A DNA stretch of 42,644 bases, from assembly GCA_947365965.1 (NCBI GenBank), contig CANAZG010000018.1, positions 1 through 42,644 of the forward strand. The letters run 5' to 3'. The first letter of the stretch is position 1; each line of letters starts with the position of its first letter. A program made the translations under genes and the position numbers. Shown in pieces: positions 33,815-41,485 of the stretch. Source of the stretch: an uncultured Clostridia bacterium. GTDB lineage: Bacteria; Bacillota; Clostridia; Oscillospirales; Oscillospiraceae. Below the pieces are notes generated by a model. The model was not told the DNA's origin. It was given only the letters and a program-made list of their open reading frames with translations, and did no database searches.

Positions 33815-33843
33815 TGGAAAATCCCAGCCGGGTGTGGTATAAT
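33815..33843 (+). promoter_or_regulatory. Promoter of the SPFH gene
   Basis: A perfect -10 TATAAT (33838-33843) follows a weak -35 TGGAAA (33815-33820) with a 17 bp spacer. AAGGAGG and the ATG follow within 32 bp. Confidence 0.65.
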
Positions 33844-33874
33844 GGGTCCATCCAAACAAAGGAGGGCAAACGCT

Positions 33875-34765
33875 ATGCCGTACATTCTGATTGCCATCGG
33901 TGTGATCGTCCTGATCCTGCTGGTGACCAACATCCACGTGGTCCAGCAGTCCCGTGCCTTTGTGGTGGAGCGCCTGGGCGCTTACAACACCACCTGGGGC
34001 GTAGGACCTCACATCAAGCTGCCCATCATTGATCGGGTGGCCAAGCGGGTGAGCCTGAAGGAGCAGGTGGTGGACTTCGCGCCCCAGCCCGTCATCACCA
34101 AGGACAACGTCACCATGCAGATCGACACGGTCATCTACTTCCAGATCATTGACCCCAAGCTCTACACCTACGGTGTAGAGCACCCCATGAGCGCCATCGA
34201 GAACCTGACCGCCACCACCCTGCGCAACATCATCGGCGATCTGGAGCTGGACCAGTCCCTCACCAGCCGTGACCACATCAACACCAAGATGCGGGCCATC
34301 CTGGACGAGGCCACAGACCCCTGGGGCATCAAGGTCAACCGGGTAGAGCTGAAGAACATCATCCCGCCCCGTGAGATTCAGGACGCCATGGAGAAGCAGA
34401 TGAAGGCGGAGCGTGAGCGCCGGGAGTCCATTCTCCAGGCCGAGGGCCAGAAGCAGAGCCAGATTCTGGTGGCCGAGGGCGAGAAGCAGTCCCTCATTCT
34501 GCGGGCCGACGCGGCCAAGCAGGCCCGGATCATGGAGGCCGAGGCCCAGGCGGAGGCCATCCTCCGGGTGCAGCAGGCCACGGCCGACGCCCTCAAGCTC
34601 CTCAACGAGGCCGCCCCCAACGATCAGGTGGTGAAGCTCAAGGCTCTGGAGGCCTTCCAGGCCGCCGCCGACGGCAAGGCCACCAAGATCATCATCCCCA
34701 GCGAGATTCAATCCCTGGCCGGTCTGGCCGCCGGCATCCAGACCCTGATGGAGAAGGACAAATAG
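33875..34765 (+). CDS. SPFH/band-7 (stomatin-like) membrane protein
   Basis: This 296-residue protein has one N-terminal helix (YILIAIGVIVLILLVTNIHV) and then a band-7 domain: SRAFVVERLGAYNTTWGVGP, DNVTMQIDTVIYFQI and LDQSLTSRDHINTKM. An Ala/Glu/Gln-rich coiled coil follows (AEAQAEAILRVQQATADALK). Such proteins assemble into membrane-bound rings or microdomain scaffolds and often modulate proteases such as FtsH. The usual NfeD partner gene is not adjacent. I chose the ATG at 33875 because AAGGAGG lies ten bases upstream. It is a single-gene unit with its own promoter and terminator. Confidence 0.92.
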   Translation: MPYILIAIGVIVLILLVTNIHVVQQSRAFVVERLGAYNTTWGVGPHIKLPIIDRVAKRVSLKEQVVDFAPQPVITKDNVTMQIDTVIYFQIIDPKLYTYGVEHPMSAIENLTATTLRNIIGDLELDQSLTSRDHINTKMRAILDEATDPWGIKVNRVELKNIIPPREIQDAMEKQMKAERERRESILQAEGQKQSQILVAEGEKQSLILRADAAKQARIMEAEAQAEAILRVQQATADALKLLNEAAPNDQVVKLKALEAFQAAADGKATKIIIPSEIQSLAGLAAGIQTLMEKDK

Positions 34766-34774
34766 GCGATCATA

Positions 34775-34804
34775 GGGCCCCGGACCAGAGCTGGTCCGGG
34801 GCCC
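34775..34804 (+). terminator. Terminator after the SPFH gene
   Basis: GGGCCCCGGACCA (34775-34787) pairs perfectly with TGGTCCGGGGCCC (34792-34804) around GAGC. A pyrimidine-rich tract ending in TTTTT follows at a distance of about 25 bases. Confidence 0.8.
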
Positions 34805-34886
34805 TATTCCCCCTCCGTCCCCCTTTTTGACGCAAAATACTAAAAACGGGGAAGAAATTCTTCTCACATATTTAACACTTTGTCCA

Positions 34887-34958
34887 TAAACATTTTCGCC
34901 TTTTTGTGCTATAATGCCAACAAAATGCGCAAAAAGGATGATAGGCCCCTTCGGGGCC
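34887..34958 (+). promoter_or_regulatory. Promoter and leader hairpin of the activase operon
   Basis: A perfect -10 TATAAT (34910-34915) has TAAACA 17 bp upstream (34887-34892). The short leader contains GGCCC and GGGCC closing a C(TTCG)G tetraloop (34944-34958), placed immediately before the GGGAG ribosome binding site, so it could modulate translation. Confidence 0.55.
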
Positions 34959-34969
34959 GGGAGTTGGAC

Positions 34970-37900
34970 ATGACCCATACAGGCTTGAGCTTAGGCATCG
35001 ACATCGGTTCCACCACCGCCAAGGCGGTGCTGGTGGAGGACGGCCGAATCCTATACGAGAAATACCAGCGCCACTTCTCCCAGGTGCGCCAGAAGACCCT
35101 GGAGCTGCTGGAGGAGGCGGCGGAGGCCGCCGGGGACCGGCCCTTCACCGCCGCCATCTCCGGCTCCGCCGGCCTGGGGCTGGCGGAGAGCGCAGGCGTG
35201 CCCTTTGTCCAGGAGGTCTTCGCCACCGGCGAGGTGGTCCGGGCCCTGGAGCCGGACGCCTCCGCCGTGGTGGAGCTGGGGGGCGAGGACGCCAAGATCA
35301 TCTTCTTTGACGGCGGCATCGACGAGCGGATGAACGGCTCCTGCGCCGGGGGCACCGGGGCCTTTATTGACCAGATGGCCACCCTCCTGGGCCTCACCGC
35401 CGACGAGCTGGACGCGCTGAGCCTGGAGAGCACCCGCCTCTACCCCATCGCCTCCCGGTGCGGCGTGTTCGCCAAGACGGACATCCAGCCCCTGCTCAAC
35501 CAGGGGGCCAAGCACGCCGACGTGGCGGCCAGCATCTATCAGGCGGTGGTGAACCAGACCATCGCCGGTCTGGCCCAGGGCCGGCGGATCACCGGGAAGG
35601 TCCTCTTCCTGGGCGGGCCCCTCTACTACTGCAAGGGCCTGCGCCGCCGGTTCCAGGAGACCCTGGGCCTGACGGACGATCAGGCGGTGTTCCCCGACTA
35701 CGGCCGCTTCGCCGTGGCCATGGGGGCCTCCCTCTACGCCCGGAGCGCCGGGGAGGAGTACACCATGGACCGGCTGCGGGAGAAGATCGCCCACAGCTCC
35801 GCCGTCCGGGACGCGGCCAACCTCCTGCCGCCCCTGTTTGCCAGCGAGGCGGACTACGCCGCCTTCCGGGCCCGCCACGCCGCCGCCACCGTGGCGGAGG
35901 AGGATCTGGCCGCCTACAAGGGCTCGGCCTGGCTGGGCATCGACTGCGGCTCCACCACCACCAAGGCAGCCCTTCTGGGGGAGGACCGGCAGCTCCTCTA
36001 TACATACTACAGCTCCAACCGGGGCAATCCGGTGGAGATCGTCCGGGAGCAGCTGGAGACCATCTACGGCCTGTGCGGGGACCGGGTGCGGATCCGGGGC
36101 AGCGCTGTCACCGGCTACGGCGAGGAGCTCATCCGGGCCGCCTTCGGCGTGGACCGGGGGGTGGTGGAGACCATCGCCCACTACACCGCGGCCAAGCACT
36201 TCTGCCCGGAGGTGGACTTCATCCTGGACATCGGCGGCCAGGACATCAAGTGCTTCAAGATCAAGAACGGGGCCATTGACTCCATCATGCTCAACGAGGC
36301 CTGCTCCTCCGGCTGCGGGTCCTTTATCGAGACCTTCGCCCGGTCCATGGGCTATGACGTGGCGGAGTTCGCCCGGAAGGGGCTCCAGGCCGCCGCGCCG
36401 GTGAACCTGGGCAGCCGGTGCACCGTGTTCATGAACTCCTCGGTGAAGCAGTCCCAGAAGGACGGGGCCACGGTGGAGGACATCTCCGCGGGGCTCAGCG
36501 TCAGCGTGGTGAAAAACGCCATCTACAAGGTCATCCGGGCCGGCAGCGCCGACGAGCTGGGCCGCCGCGTGGTGGTCCAGGGGGGCACCTTCTACAACGA
36601 CGCGGTGCTCCGAGCCTTTGAGATGGAGCTGGGCCGGGAGGTCATCCGCCCCGCCATCGCCGGCCTCATGGGGGCCTACGGCGCGGCCCTCTACGCCATG
36701 GACCTGGAGGAGAGCGCCCTCATTTCCCCGGAAAAGCTGGGGAGCTTCACCCACGCCGCCAGGGCCGCCGTCTGCCAGGGGTGCGCCAACCACTGCCGCC
36801 TGACGGTGAACAGCTTCGGCGGGAGCAAGAAGTATATCTCCGGCAACCAGTGCCAGAAGGGCCTGGGGCTGGCCAACGCCCAGGAGCTGCCCAACCTCTA
36901 CGCCTGGAAGCGGGACGCCCTGACAAGCCTCCGGCCCGGGGCGGAGATCCGGGGCTCCGTGGGCCTGCCACTCTCTCTGGGCATGTATGAGCTGCTGCCT
37001 CTGTGGCACGCGTTTTTCACCCGGCTGGGGTTCCGGGTGGAGGTCTCCGGCCTCTCCTCCCGGCGGGTCTATGAGAAGGGGCAGTTCTCCATCCCCTCGG
37101 ACACCGCCTGCTACCCGGCCAAGATCATGCACGGCCACATGGAGGTGCTGCTGGAGCGGGGGGTGGACGCCATCTTCTACCCCAGCCTCACCTACAACGT
37201 GGACGAGCGCGGGGGCGACAACCACTACAACTGCCCCGTGGTGGCCTACTACGCGGAGCTGCTCCGGGGCAACATGGACGATCTGGCCCAAACCCGGTTC
37301 CTCTACCCCTTCCTGAACATCAACAACCGCCGGGAGCTGGCCCGGGAGCTCTTCGCCTGTCTGCATCCCGTGTTTCCGGACGTGACGAAAAAGGAGATCC
37401 GGCAGGCGGTGGACCACGCCTTTGCGGCCTATGAGGCTCACATGACGGCCGTGCGGCGGCAGGGGGAGGCGGCGGCGGCCTGGGCCCGGGCCCACGGCAA
37501 GCGGATCATGATCCTGGCCGGGAGGCCCTACCACATTGACCCGGAGATCGGCCACGGCATCGACAAGCTGGCCGCGTCCCTGGACTTCGTGGTGGTCAGC
37601 GAGGACAGCGTGTGCCATCTGGCGGACCCGGCGCCGGTCCACGTGCTCAACCAGTGGACCTACCACGCCCGGCTCTACCGGGCGGCCCGGTACGCCTGCC
37701 AGCATTCGGACGTGCAGCTGGTGCAGCTGGTGAGCTTCGGCTGCGGCGTGGACGCCATCACCACCGACGAGGTGCGGCGGATCCTGGAGGAGGCCGGGAA
37801 GCTGTACACCCAGATCAAGATCGATGAGATCACCAATCTGGGCGCGGTGAAGATCCGGCTCAGGAGCCTCATCGGCGCACTGGAGGAGAAGGGCGTCTGA
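34970..37900 (+). CDS. Acyl-CoA dehydratase activase, N-terminal part (two ASKHA domains plus DUF2229)
   Basis: This 976-residue protein is of the BcrAD/BadFG/HgdC family, ATPases that pump an electron into 2-hydroxyacyl-CoA dehydratase-type enzymes. Two actin-like ATPase domains are in tandem: GIDIGSTTAKA near residue 9, with VELGGEDAK and CAGGTGAF near 124, then GIDCGSTTTKA near 323, with DIGGQDIKCFKI and CSSGCGSF near 444. A cysteine-rich DUF2229 region begins at CQGCANHC near 602. Characterised long relatives are near 1,400 residues; here the expected C-terminal part is a separate downstream gene. The ATG at 34970 has GGGAG upstream. The target dehydratase is not in the window. Confidence 0.88.
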   Translation: MTHTGLSLGIDIGSTTAKAVLVEDGRILYEKYQRHFSQVRQKTLELLEEAAEAAGDRPFTAAISGSAGLGLAESAGVPFVQEVFATGEVVRALEPDASAVVELGGEDAKIIFFDGGIDERMNGSCAGGTGAFIDQMATLLGLTADELDALSLESTRLYPIASRCGVFAKTDIQPLLNQGAKHADVAASIYQAVVNQTIAGLAQGRRITGKVLFLGGPLYYCKGLRRRFQETLGLTDDQAVFPDYGRFAVAMGASLYARSAGEEYTMDRLREKIAHSSAVRDAANLLPPLFASEADYAAFRARHAAATVAEEDLAAYKGSAWLGIDCGSTTTKAALLGEDRQLLYTYYSSNRGNPVEIVREQLETIYGLCGDRVRIRGSAVTGYGEELIRAAFGVDRGVVETIAHYTAAKHFCPEVDFILDIGGQDIKCFKIKNGAIDSIMLNEACSSGCGSFIETFARSMGYDVAEFARKGLQAAAPVNLGSRCTVFMNSSVKQSQKDGATVEDISAGLSVSVVKNAIYKVIRAGSADELGRRVVVQGGTFYNDAVLRAFEMELGREVIRPAIAGLMGAYGAALYAMDLEESALISPEKLGSFTHAARAAVCQGCANHCRLTVNSFGGSKKYISGNQCQKGLGLANAQELPNLYAWKRDALTSLRPGAEIRGSVGLPLSLGMYELLPLWHAFFTRLGFRVEVSGLSSRRVYEKGQFSIPSDTACYPAKIMHGHMEVLLERGVDAIFYPSLTYNVDERGGDNHYNCPVVAYYAELLRGNMDDLAQTRFLYPFLNINNRRELARELFACLHPVFPDVTKKEIRQAVDHAFAAYEAHMTAVRRQGEAAAAWARAHGKRIMILAGRPYHIDPEIGHGIDKLAASLDFVVVSEDSVCHLADPAPVHVLNQWTYHARLYRAARYACQHSDVQLVQLVSFGCGVDAITTDEVRRILEEAGKLYTQIKIDEITNLGAVKIRLRSLIGALEEKGV

Positions 37901-37928
37901 ATCTGTGTTGGAACAGGAGGTTGCACAC

Positions 37929-38099
37929 ATGAATGAAGAAAAGCAGATATCTGTTCAGAAAACCGTCAAGTCGGGCATTACCTTCGGCAGCGCGCTGGCG
38001 ATGGTCATCAGCTACTCTACCTGGCGTTCTGTTGGGTGGGCTGTTTTTCACGGACTCCTGAGCTGGATATATGTGATTTACTTTGTGCTCAAATACTAA
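37929..38099 (+). CDS. Small single-helix membrane protein, 56 aa
   Basis: The ATG at 37929 has a perfect AGGAGG eight bases upstream, so it is very likely translated. The charged N-terminus (MNEEKQISVQKTVKSG) is followed by a hydrophobic stretch with small residues (ITFGSALAMVISYS) and a second one (AVFHGLLSWIYVIYFVLKY). It could span the membrane once or form a hairpin. Function unknown. It lies 28 bp after the activase and 34 bp before the activase C-terminal partner, which suggests it belongs to the same system, perhaps anchoring it to the membrane (inference). Confidence 0.8.
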   Translation: MNEEKQISVQKTVKSGITFGSALAMVISYSTWRSVGWAVFHGLLSWIYVIYFVLKY

Positions 38100-38133
38100 T
38101 TTCACGTCTATGGAATCGAAAGGAATCCGATCT

Positions 38134-39435
38134 ATGGTGGATCAGAATAAGGGCTATGTGGTCTTTACCCAGGAGATGAAGAGGACCCACACCATCCTGG
38201 TGCCCAACATGCTGCCCATGCACTTTCAAATGATTGGCCGGGTGCTGGAGCGGGTGGGCTACAAGGTGGAGCTGCTGGAGACCAGCGGCCCCCAGATCGC
38301 GGAGACGGGGCTCAAGTACGTCCACAACGACACCTGCTACCCCGCCATCCTGGTGATCGGGCAGTTCATCCACGCCCTGCAAAGCGGGACGTACGATCCG
38401 GACCGGGTGGCCCTCATCCTGTTCCAGACCGGCGGGGGCTGCCGGGCGTCCAACTACATTCACCTGCTGCGCAAGGCCCTGGAGAAGGCGGGGCTGGGCC
38501 ATGTGCCGGTCATCAGCCTGTCCATGGCCGGGCTGGAGAAGCACCCGGGGTTCCAGCTGACCCTGCCGCTGGTGATGAAAATGATGTACGGCGTGCTCTA
38601 CGGGGATCTGCTCATGACCCTGGTGAACCAGTGCAAGCCCTACGAGGTGGAGAAGGGCTCCGCCCAGGCCCTGGCGGACCGTTGGACCCGGCAGCTGGCC
38701 GGGGAGCTGACGGCCAGGAGCGCCGGCGGCTACCGCCGGGTGAAGGCCAACTACCGCCGCATTCTGGACCAGTTCGCCGCCATCCCCATGGAGCGGCGGG
38801 ATACCCTGAAGGTGGGCGTGGTGGGGGAAATCTTTGTCAAGTACTCCCCCCTGGGCAACAACAACCTGGAGCAGTTCCTGGTGGACGAGGGGGCGGAGGT
38901 GGTCATCCCGGGGCTCATGGACTTCTGCCTGTACTGCGTGTACAACAACATGCTGGACCACCAGCTCTACGGGATGCAGAAGCTCTCCCAGCCCGCCTAC
39001 CGCGCAGCCTATCAGTATCTGGTGGGCAAGGAGCGGGACATGATCGCGGCCATTGCCGCCCACGGCCGCTTCACGCCCCCCACCCTCTTTACCCGCACCG
39101 TCTCCCTGGTCCAGGGCACTATCAGCATGGGCGTGAAGATGGGGGAGGGGTGGCTGCTGACGGCGGAGATGCTGGAGCTGGCGGACAAGGGGGTGGGCAA
39201 CATCGTGTGCACCCAGCCCTTCGGGTGCCTGCCCAACCACATCTGCGGCAAGGGCATGATGAAGCCCATCAAGGAGAAGAACCCGGCCATCAACATCGTG
39301 GCCATTGACTACGACGCCGGGGCCACCCGGGTCAACCAGGAGAACCGGCTGAAGCTGATGCTGGCCAACGCCCGGCAGGCGGCCCGAGAGCCGGAGCCCG
39401 CCGGAAGCCGCCGGGTCTCCGGCAGCGCGCTGTAG
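38134..39435 (+). CDS. Activase C-terminal partner (2-hydroxyacyl-CoA dehydratase-like domain)
   Basis: This 433-residue protein matches the C-terminal portion of long acyl-CoA dehydratase activases. Recognisable blocks are KRTHTILVPNMLPMHFQM, YVHNDTCYPAILVIGQFIHA, ILFQTGGGCRASNYI, VVGEIFVKYSPLGNNNLEQF and CTQPFGCLPNHICGKGM. The cysteines in DTCYP, GGGC and CLPNHIC could ligate an iron-sulfur cluster, as in dehydratase D-components. I chose the ATG at 38134 because AAAGGA precedes it by nine bases. It probably works in complex with the 976-residue activase. Confidence 0.85.
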   Translation: MVDQNKGYVVFTQEMKRTHTILVPNMLPMHFQMIGRVLERVGYKVELLETSGPQIAETGLKYVHNDTCYPAILVIGQFIHALQSGTYDPDRVALILFQTGGGCRASNYIHLLRKALEKAGLGHVPVISLSMAGLEKHPGFQLTLPLVMKMMYGVLYGDLLMTLVNQCKPYEVEKGSAQALADRWTRQLAGELTARSAGGYRRVKANYRRILDQFAAIPMERRDTLKVGVVGEIFVKYSPLGNNNLEQFLVDEGAEVVIPGLMDFCLYCVYNNMLDHQLYGMQKLSQPAYRAAYQYLVGKERDMIAAIAAHGRFTPPTLFTRTVSLVQGTISMGVKMGEGWLLTAEMLELADKGVGNIVCTQPFGCLPNHICGKGMMKPIKEKNPAINIVAIDYDAGATRVNQENRLKLMLANARQAAREPEPAGSRRVSGSAL

Positions 39436-39530
39436 GCGCGGCCGCTGCCCGTCCGTTCTGACGAATAAACAATATTCGTGATCGAGCATCAGAAATCGTC
39501 CATGCTGAGTTGATTTTCGCCTAATTATCC

Positions 39531-39565
39531 AAAGGGACGCAAGGCAGTCTGCCATGCGTCCCTTT
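39531..39565. terminator. Bidirectional terminator after the activase operon
   Basis: AAAGGGACGCA (39531-39541) pairs with TGCGTCCCTTT (39555-39565), and GGCA/TGCC extends the stem inward, leaving a 3-nt loop. T-rich sequence follows on the plus strand. It also separates the operon from the converging recombinase remnants. Confidence 0.85.
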
Positions 39566-39589
39566 GCTTACTTCTTATTTGTTATCCAG

Positions 39590-39703
39590 CTATTTCTTTA
39601 GATTGCTTTCGGCTGCTTTTACAGACTGCCGCACGGACGTTAAACTGCATCCCTCCTGTTTAGCGATTTCAGCATATGTTAAATCGAAAAAGCAGTAGAA
39701 CAT
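39590..39703 (-). CDS. Short sigma-70 region-4-like HTH peptide
   Basis: Minus-strand frame ending at TAG 39592-39590 reads MFYCFFDLTYAEIAKQEGCS, then LTSVRQSVKAAESNLKK. This is the helix-turn-helix of sigma-70 region 4-like proteins carried by Firmicutes integrative elements. From ATG 39703 it is only 37 residues. The frame stays open further upstream and overlaps the recombinase end, so it may be a truncated longer regulator. No clear ribosome binding site is seen. Confidence 0.45.
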   Translation of the reverse strand: MFYCFFDLTYAEIAKQEGCSLTSVRQSVKAAESNLKK

Positions 39704-39840
39704 TACCCTAGAGTCTGTTTTAAAACCGTCAAAGTAAGTGCCGAGGTCGTTGTGGCACAAATGTTTACGGTTAGAGGGAAGTAATTTCAGATTAGGCGGT
39801 ATAGCCCCAATTACAAGGGCTGTACCGTCTTTTCGAGTTC

Positions 39841-41030
39841 CTATGCGCCTTGCCGTTTCGGTTGCGTGACAGAAAGGAAATTGATTTCCCCTACAAAATT
39901 GAAAACAATATCTACTTTCTGTACCCGTTTCCCGTCCACCTTTTCCGGCGCATGGACTATGATTTTCTTGATAAATTCATTGACGATTGTGGGGGTGAGT
40001 TCCTTTATCCCCACATACTTGCGGATAATCGCGGCGAAGCTGTCAAAATCGCTTTTGTTCTGTTCGTAGGTATCGACTTCCTGCTGGTCTGCCTTGACCT
40101 TTTCTTCCAGTTCCCGCTGTTCCGCTTCATACTCTGCGGACAGCTTCAAAAACCTGTCGTGGCTGATTGCGCCGCTTATGTCGTCCTCATAAATCCGCTT
40201 GAAGATACGGTCAAGTTCTACAATCCGTTTTTTTGCCTGTCCGACTTCCCGTTTTCTGCGCTTCATTTCCTTTTCCGTTTCGGCAGAGCGTTGTGCGTAC
40301 ATCATTTCATGGAAAGCCATGATGTCATCAAAGAAAAGGGCAGTCACATCAAATATCCTGCCCCACACTATCTGCTTCAACACTTCCTCGCGGATAAAGT
40401 GAGCCGTACAGCTTCCCGTATTGCTCTTGTACTTTGCACAGCGGTAATGGTCTTGTGAACCGTTAAAACTTTTACAAGTAGCGAAATGTAGCTTACTCCC
40501 ACAGTCCGCACAATATACCAAGCCGGAAAACAATCCCTGTCTGTCCGCTTTTGTGGGGCGGCGTTTGTTTGCCCTTAGTTCCTGCACCCGTTCAAAAACT
40601 GCGTCTTCCACAATCGCTTCATGGGTATTATAGAAAACCGCCTGCTGTTCCTTTGTGGTAGGAATCCGCTTTTTCAGCTTGTGGGATTTGGAATAGCTTT
40701 TGAAGTTCACCGTATGCCCGCAGTAGTCCATACGCTCCAAAATACCGACAATGGTACTATCTCTCCAATCATAGGGATTTTCGGGAAGTGCTTTCCCCTT
40801 TTTCTTTGCGTAGTGGGCTTTGGCAGTCAGTACCTTATCTTCTTTGAGGATTTTTGCTATCTGCATAGGTCCTTTCCCACCGATACATAAATCAAAAATG
40901 CGTTTCACCACAGCGGCGGCTTCCTCGTCCACAATCCATAGCTTTTTGTCCGCAGAGCTTACCATGTAGCCATAGGGCGGCTTTGTCAGATGTTCCCCCG
41001 CCTGTCCTTGCGCCCGCTTTTCCGTATCCT
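39841..41030 (-). pseudogene. TnpX-like large serine recombinase lacking its catalytic domain
   Basis: The minus-strand reading from about 41,030 to TAG at 39841 carries the recombinase domain (LTKPPYGYMVSSADKKLWIV, DEEAAAVVKRIFDL), the zinc ribbon (LVYCADCGSKLHF with a second pair in DHYRCAKYKSNTGSC), a long coiled coil and the DUF4368-type end (ELTPTIVNEFIKKIIVHAPE). The N-terminal resolvase domain with the catalytic serine is absent. The frame is instead fused, near GEHL, to the tail of another recombinase, giving a chimeric 439-codon frame. It cannot recombine DNA alone. Confidence 0.8.
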
Positions 41031-41485
41031 CCGGCAACGCCAGCGCCTGTTCCATCAGCACCGCCTGTTCCGCCGTCAGGGCCGTCAGCCGCTGCCGCAG
41101 GGCGAGGGGATCAACCCCGCCGCACTCCTGTCCCTGCTGGACAAGGCTGGCGATGTCCAAGAACTCCTCCGTGATCTCCTGCCCGGTTTGGTCGAGGCCG
41201 TTGATGGCCTCCAGGATGAAAGGTTTCGCTGCCGATCAGGACAGGGTAATCATCGGCGCCCATGTAACGCTCATTTCTGAGGATAAACGAGATCCTGAAC
41301 TTGGTCCACACAGGCCGCTCCGGGCTGTAGAGAATGCCCTCGGCGTTCAGCGTGTCCGATATCTCCCGCTGTAGGTTTCCTTCGAGGTAGAGGCCGAACA
41401 CCCTGCTGACCACCGCCGCCTCCTGGGGCTGGGGAACCAGCTTCCCGTCCATGATCTGATAGCCGTACAGCACCTTCCGATTCAT
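41031..41485 (-). pseudogene. Second-subunit recombinase fragment with internal deletion
   Basis: The ATG at 41485 overlaps the upstream stop (ATGA). The first part reads KVLYGYQIMDGKLVPQPQE, AAVVSRVFGLYLEG and ILRNERYMGADDYPVLIGSE, a recombinase domain without a catalytic domain, as in the accessory recombinases that follow some large serine recombinases. Near 41,220 the frame breaks. The true continuation is in another frame (FILEAINGLDQTGQEI, ASLVQQGQECGG, LTALTAEQAVLMEQALALP), then joins the TnpX-like remnant. Two rearrangements are visible. Confidence 0.65.

Noticed and set aside
33692-34978. 428-codon minus-strand frame opposite the SPFH gene
   Set aside because: It has no recognisable domain and covers a well-supported band-7 gene with its own promoter and terminator.
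37905-37928. Eight extra residues on the 56-aa membrane protein
   Set aside because: The AGGAGG lies inside this stretch and is correctly spaced only for the ATG at 37929.
35051-37930. 959-codon minus-strand frame opposite the activase
   Set aside because: It has low-complexity Gly/Ala/His/Val composition and no domain. The plus strand has clear ASKHA motifs.
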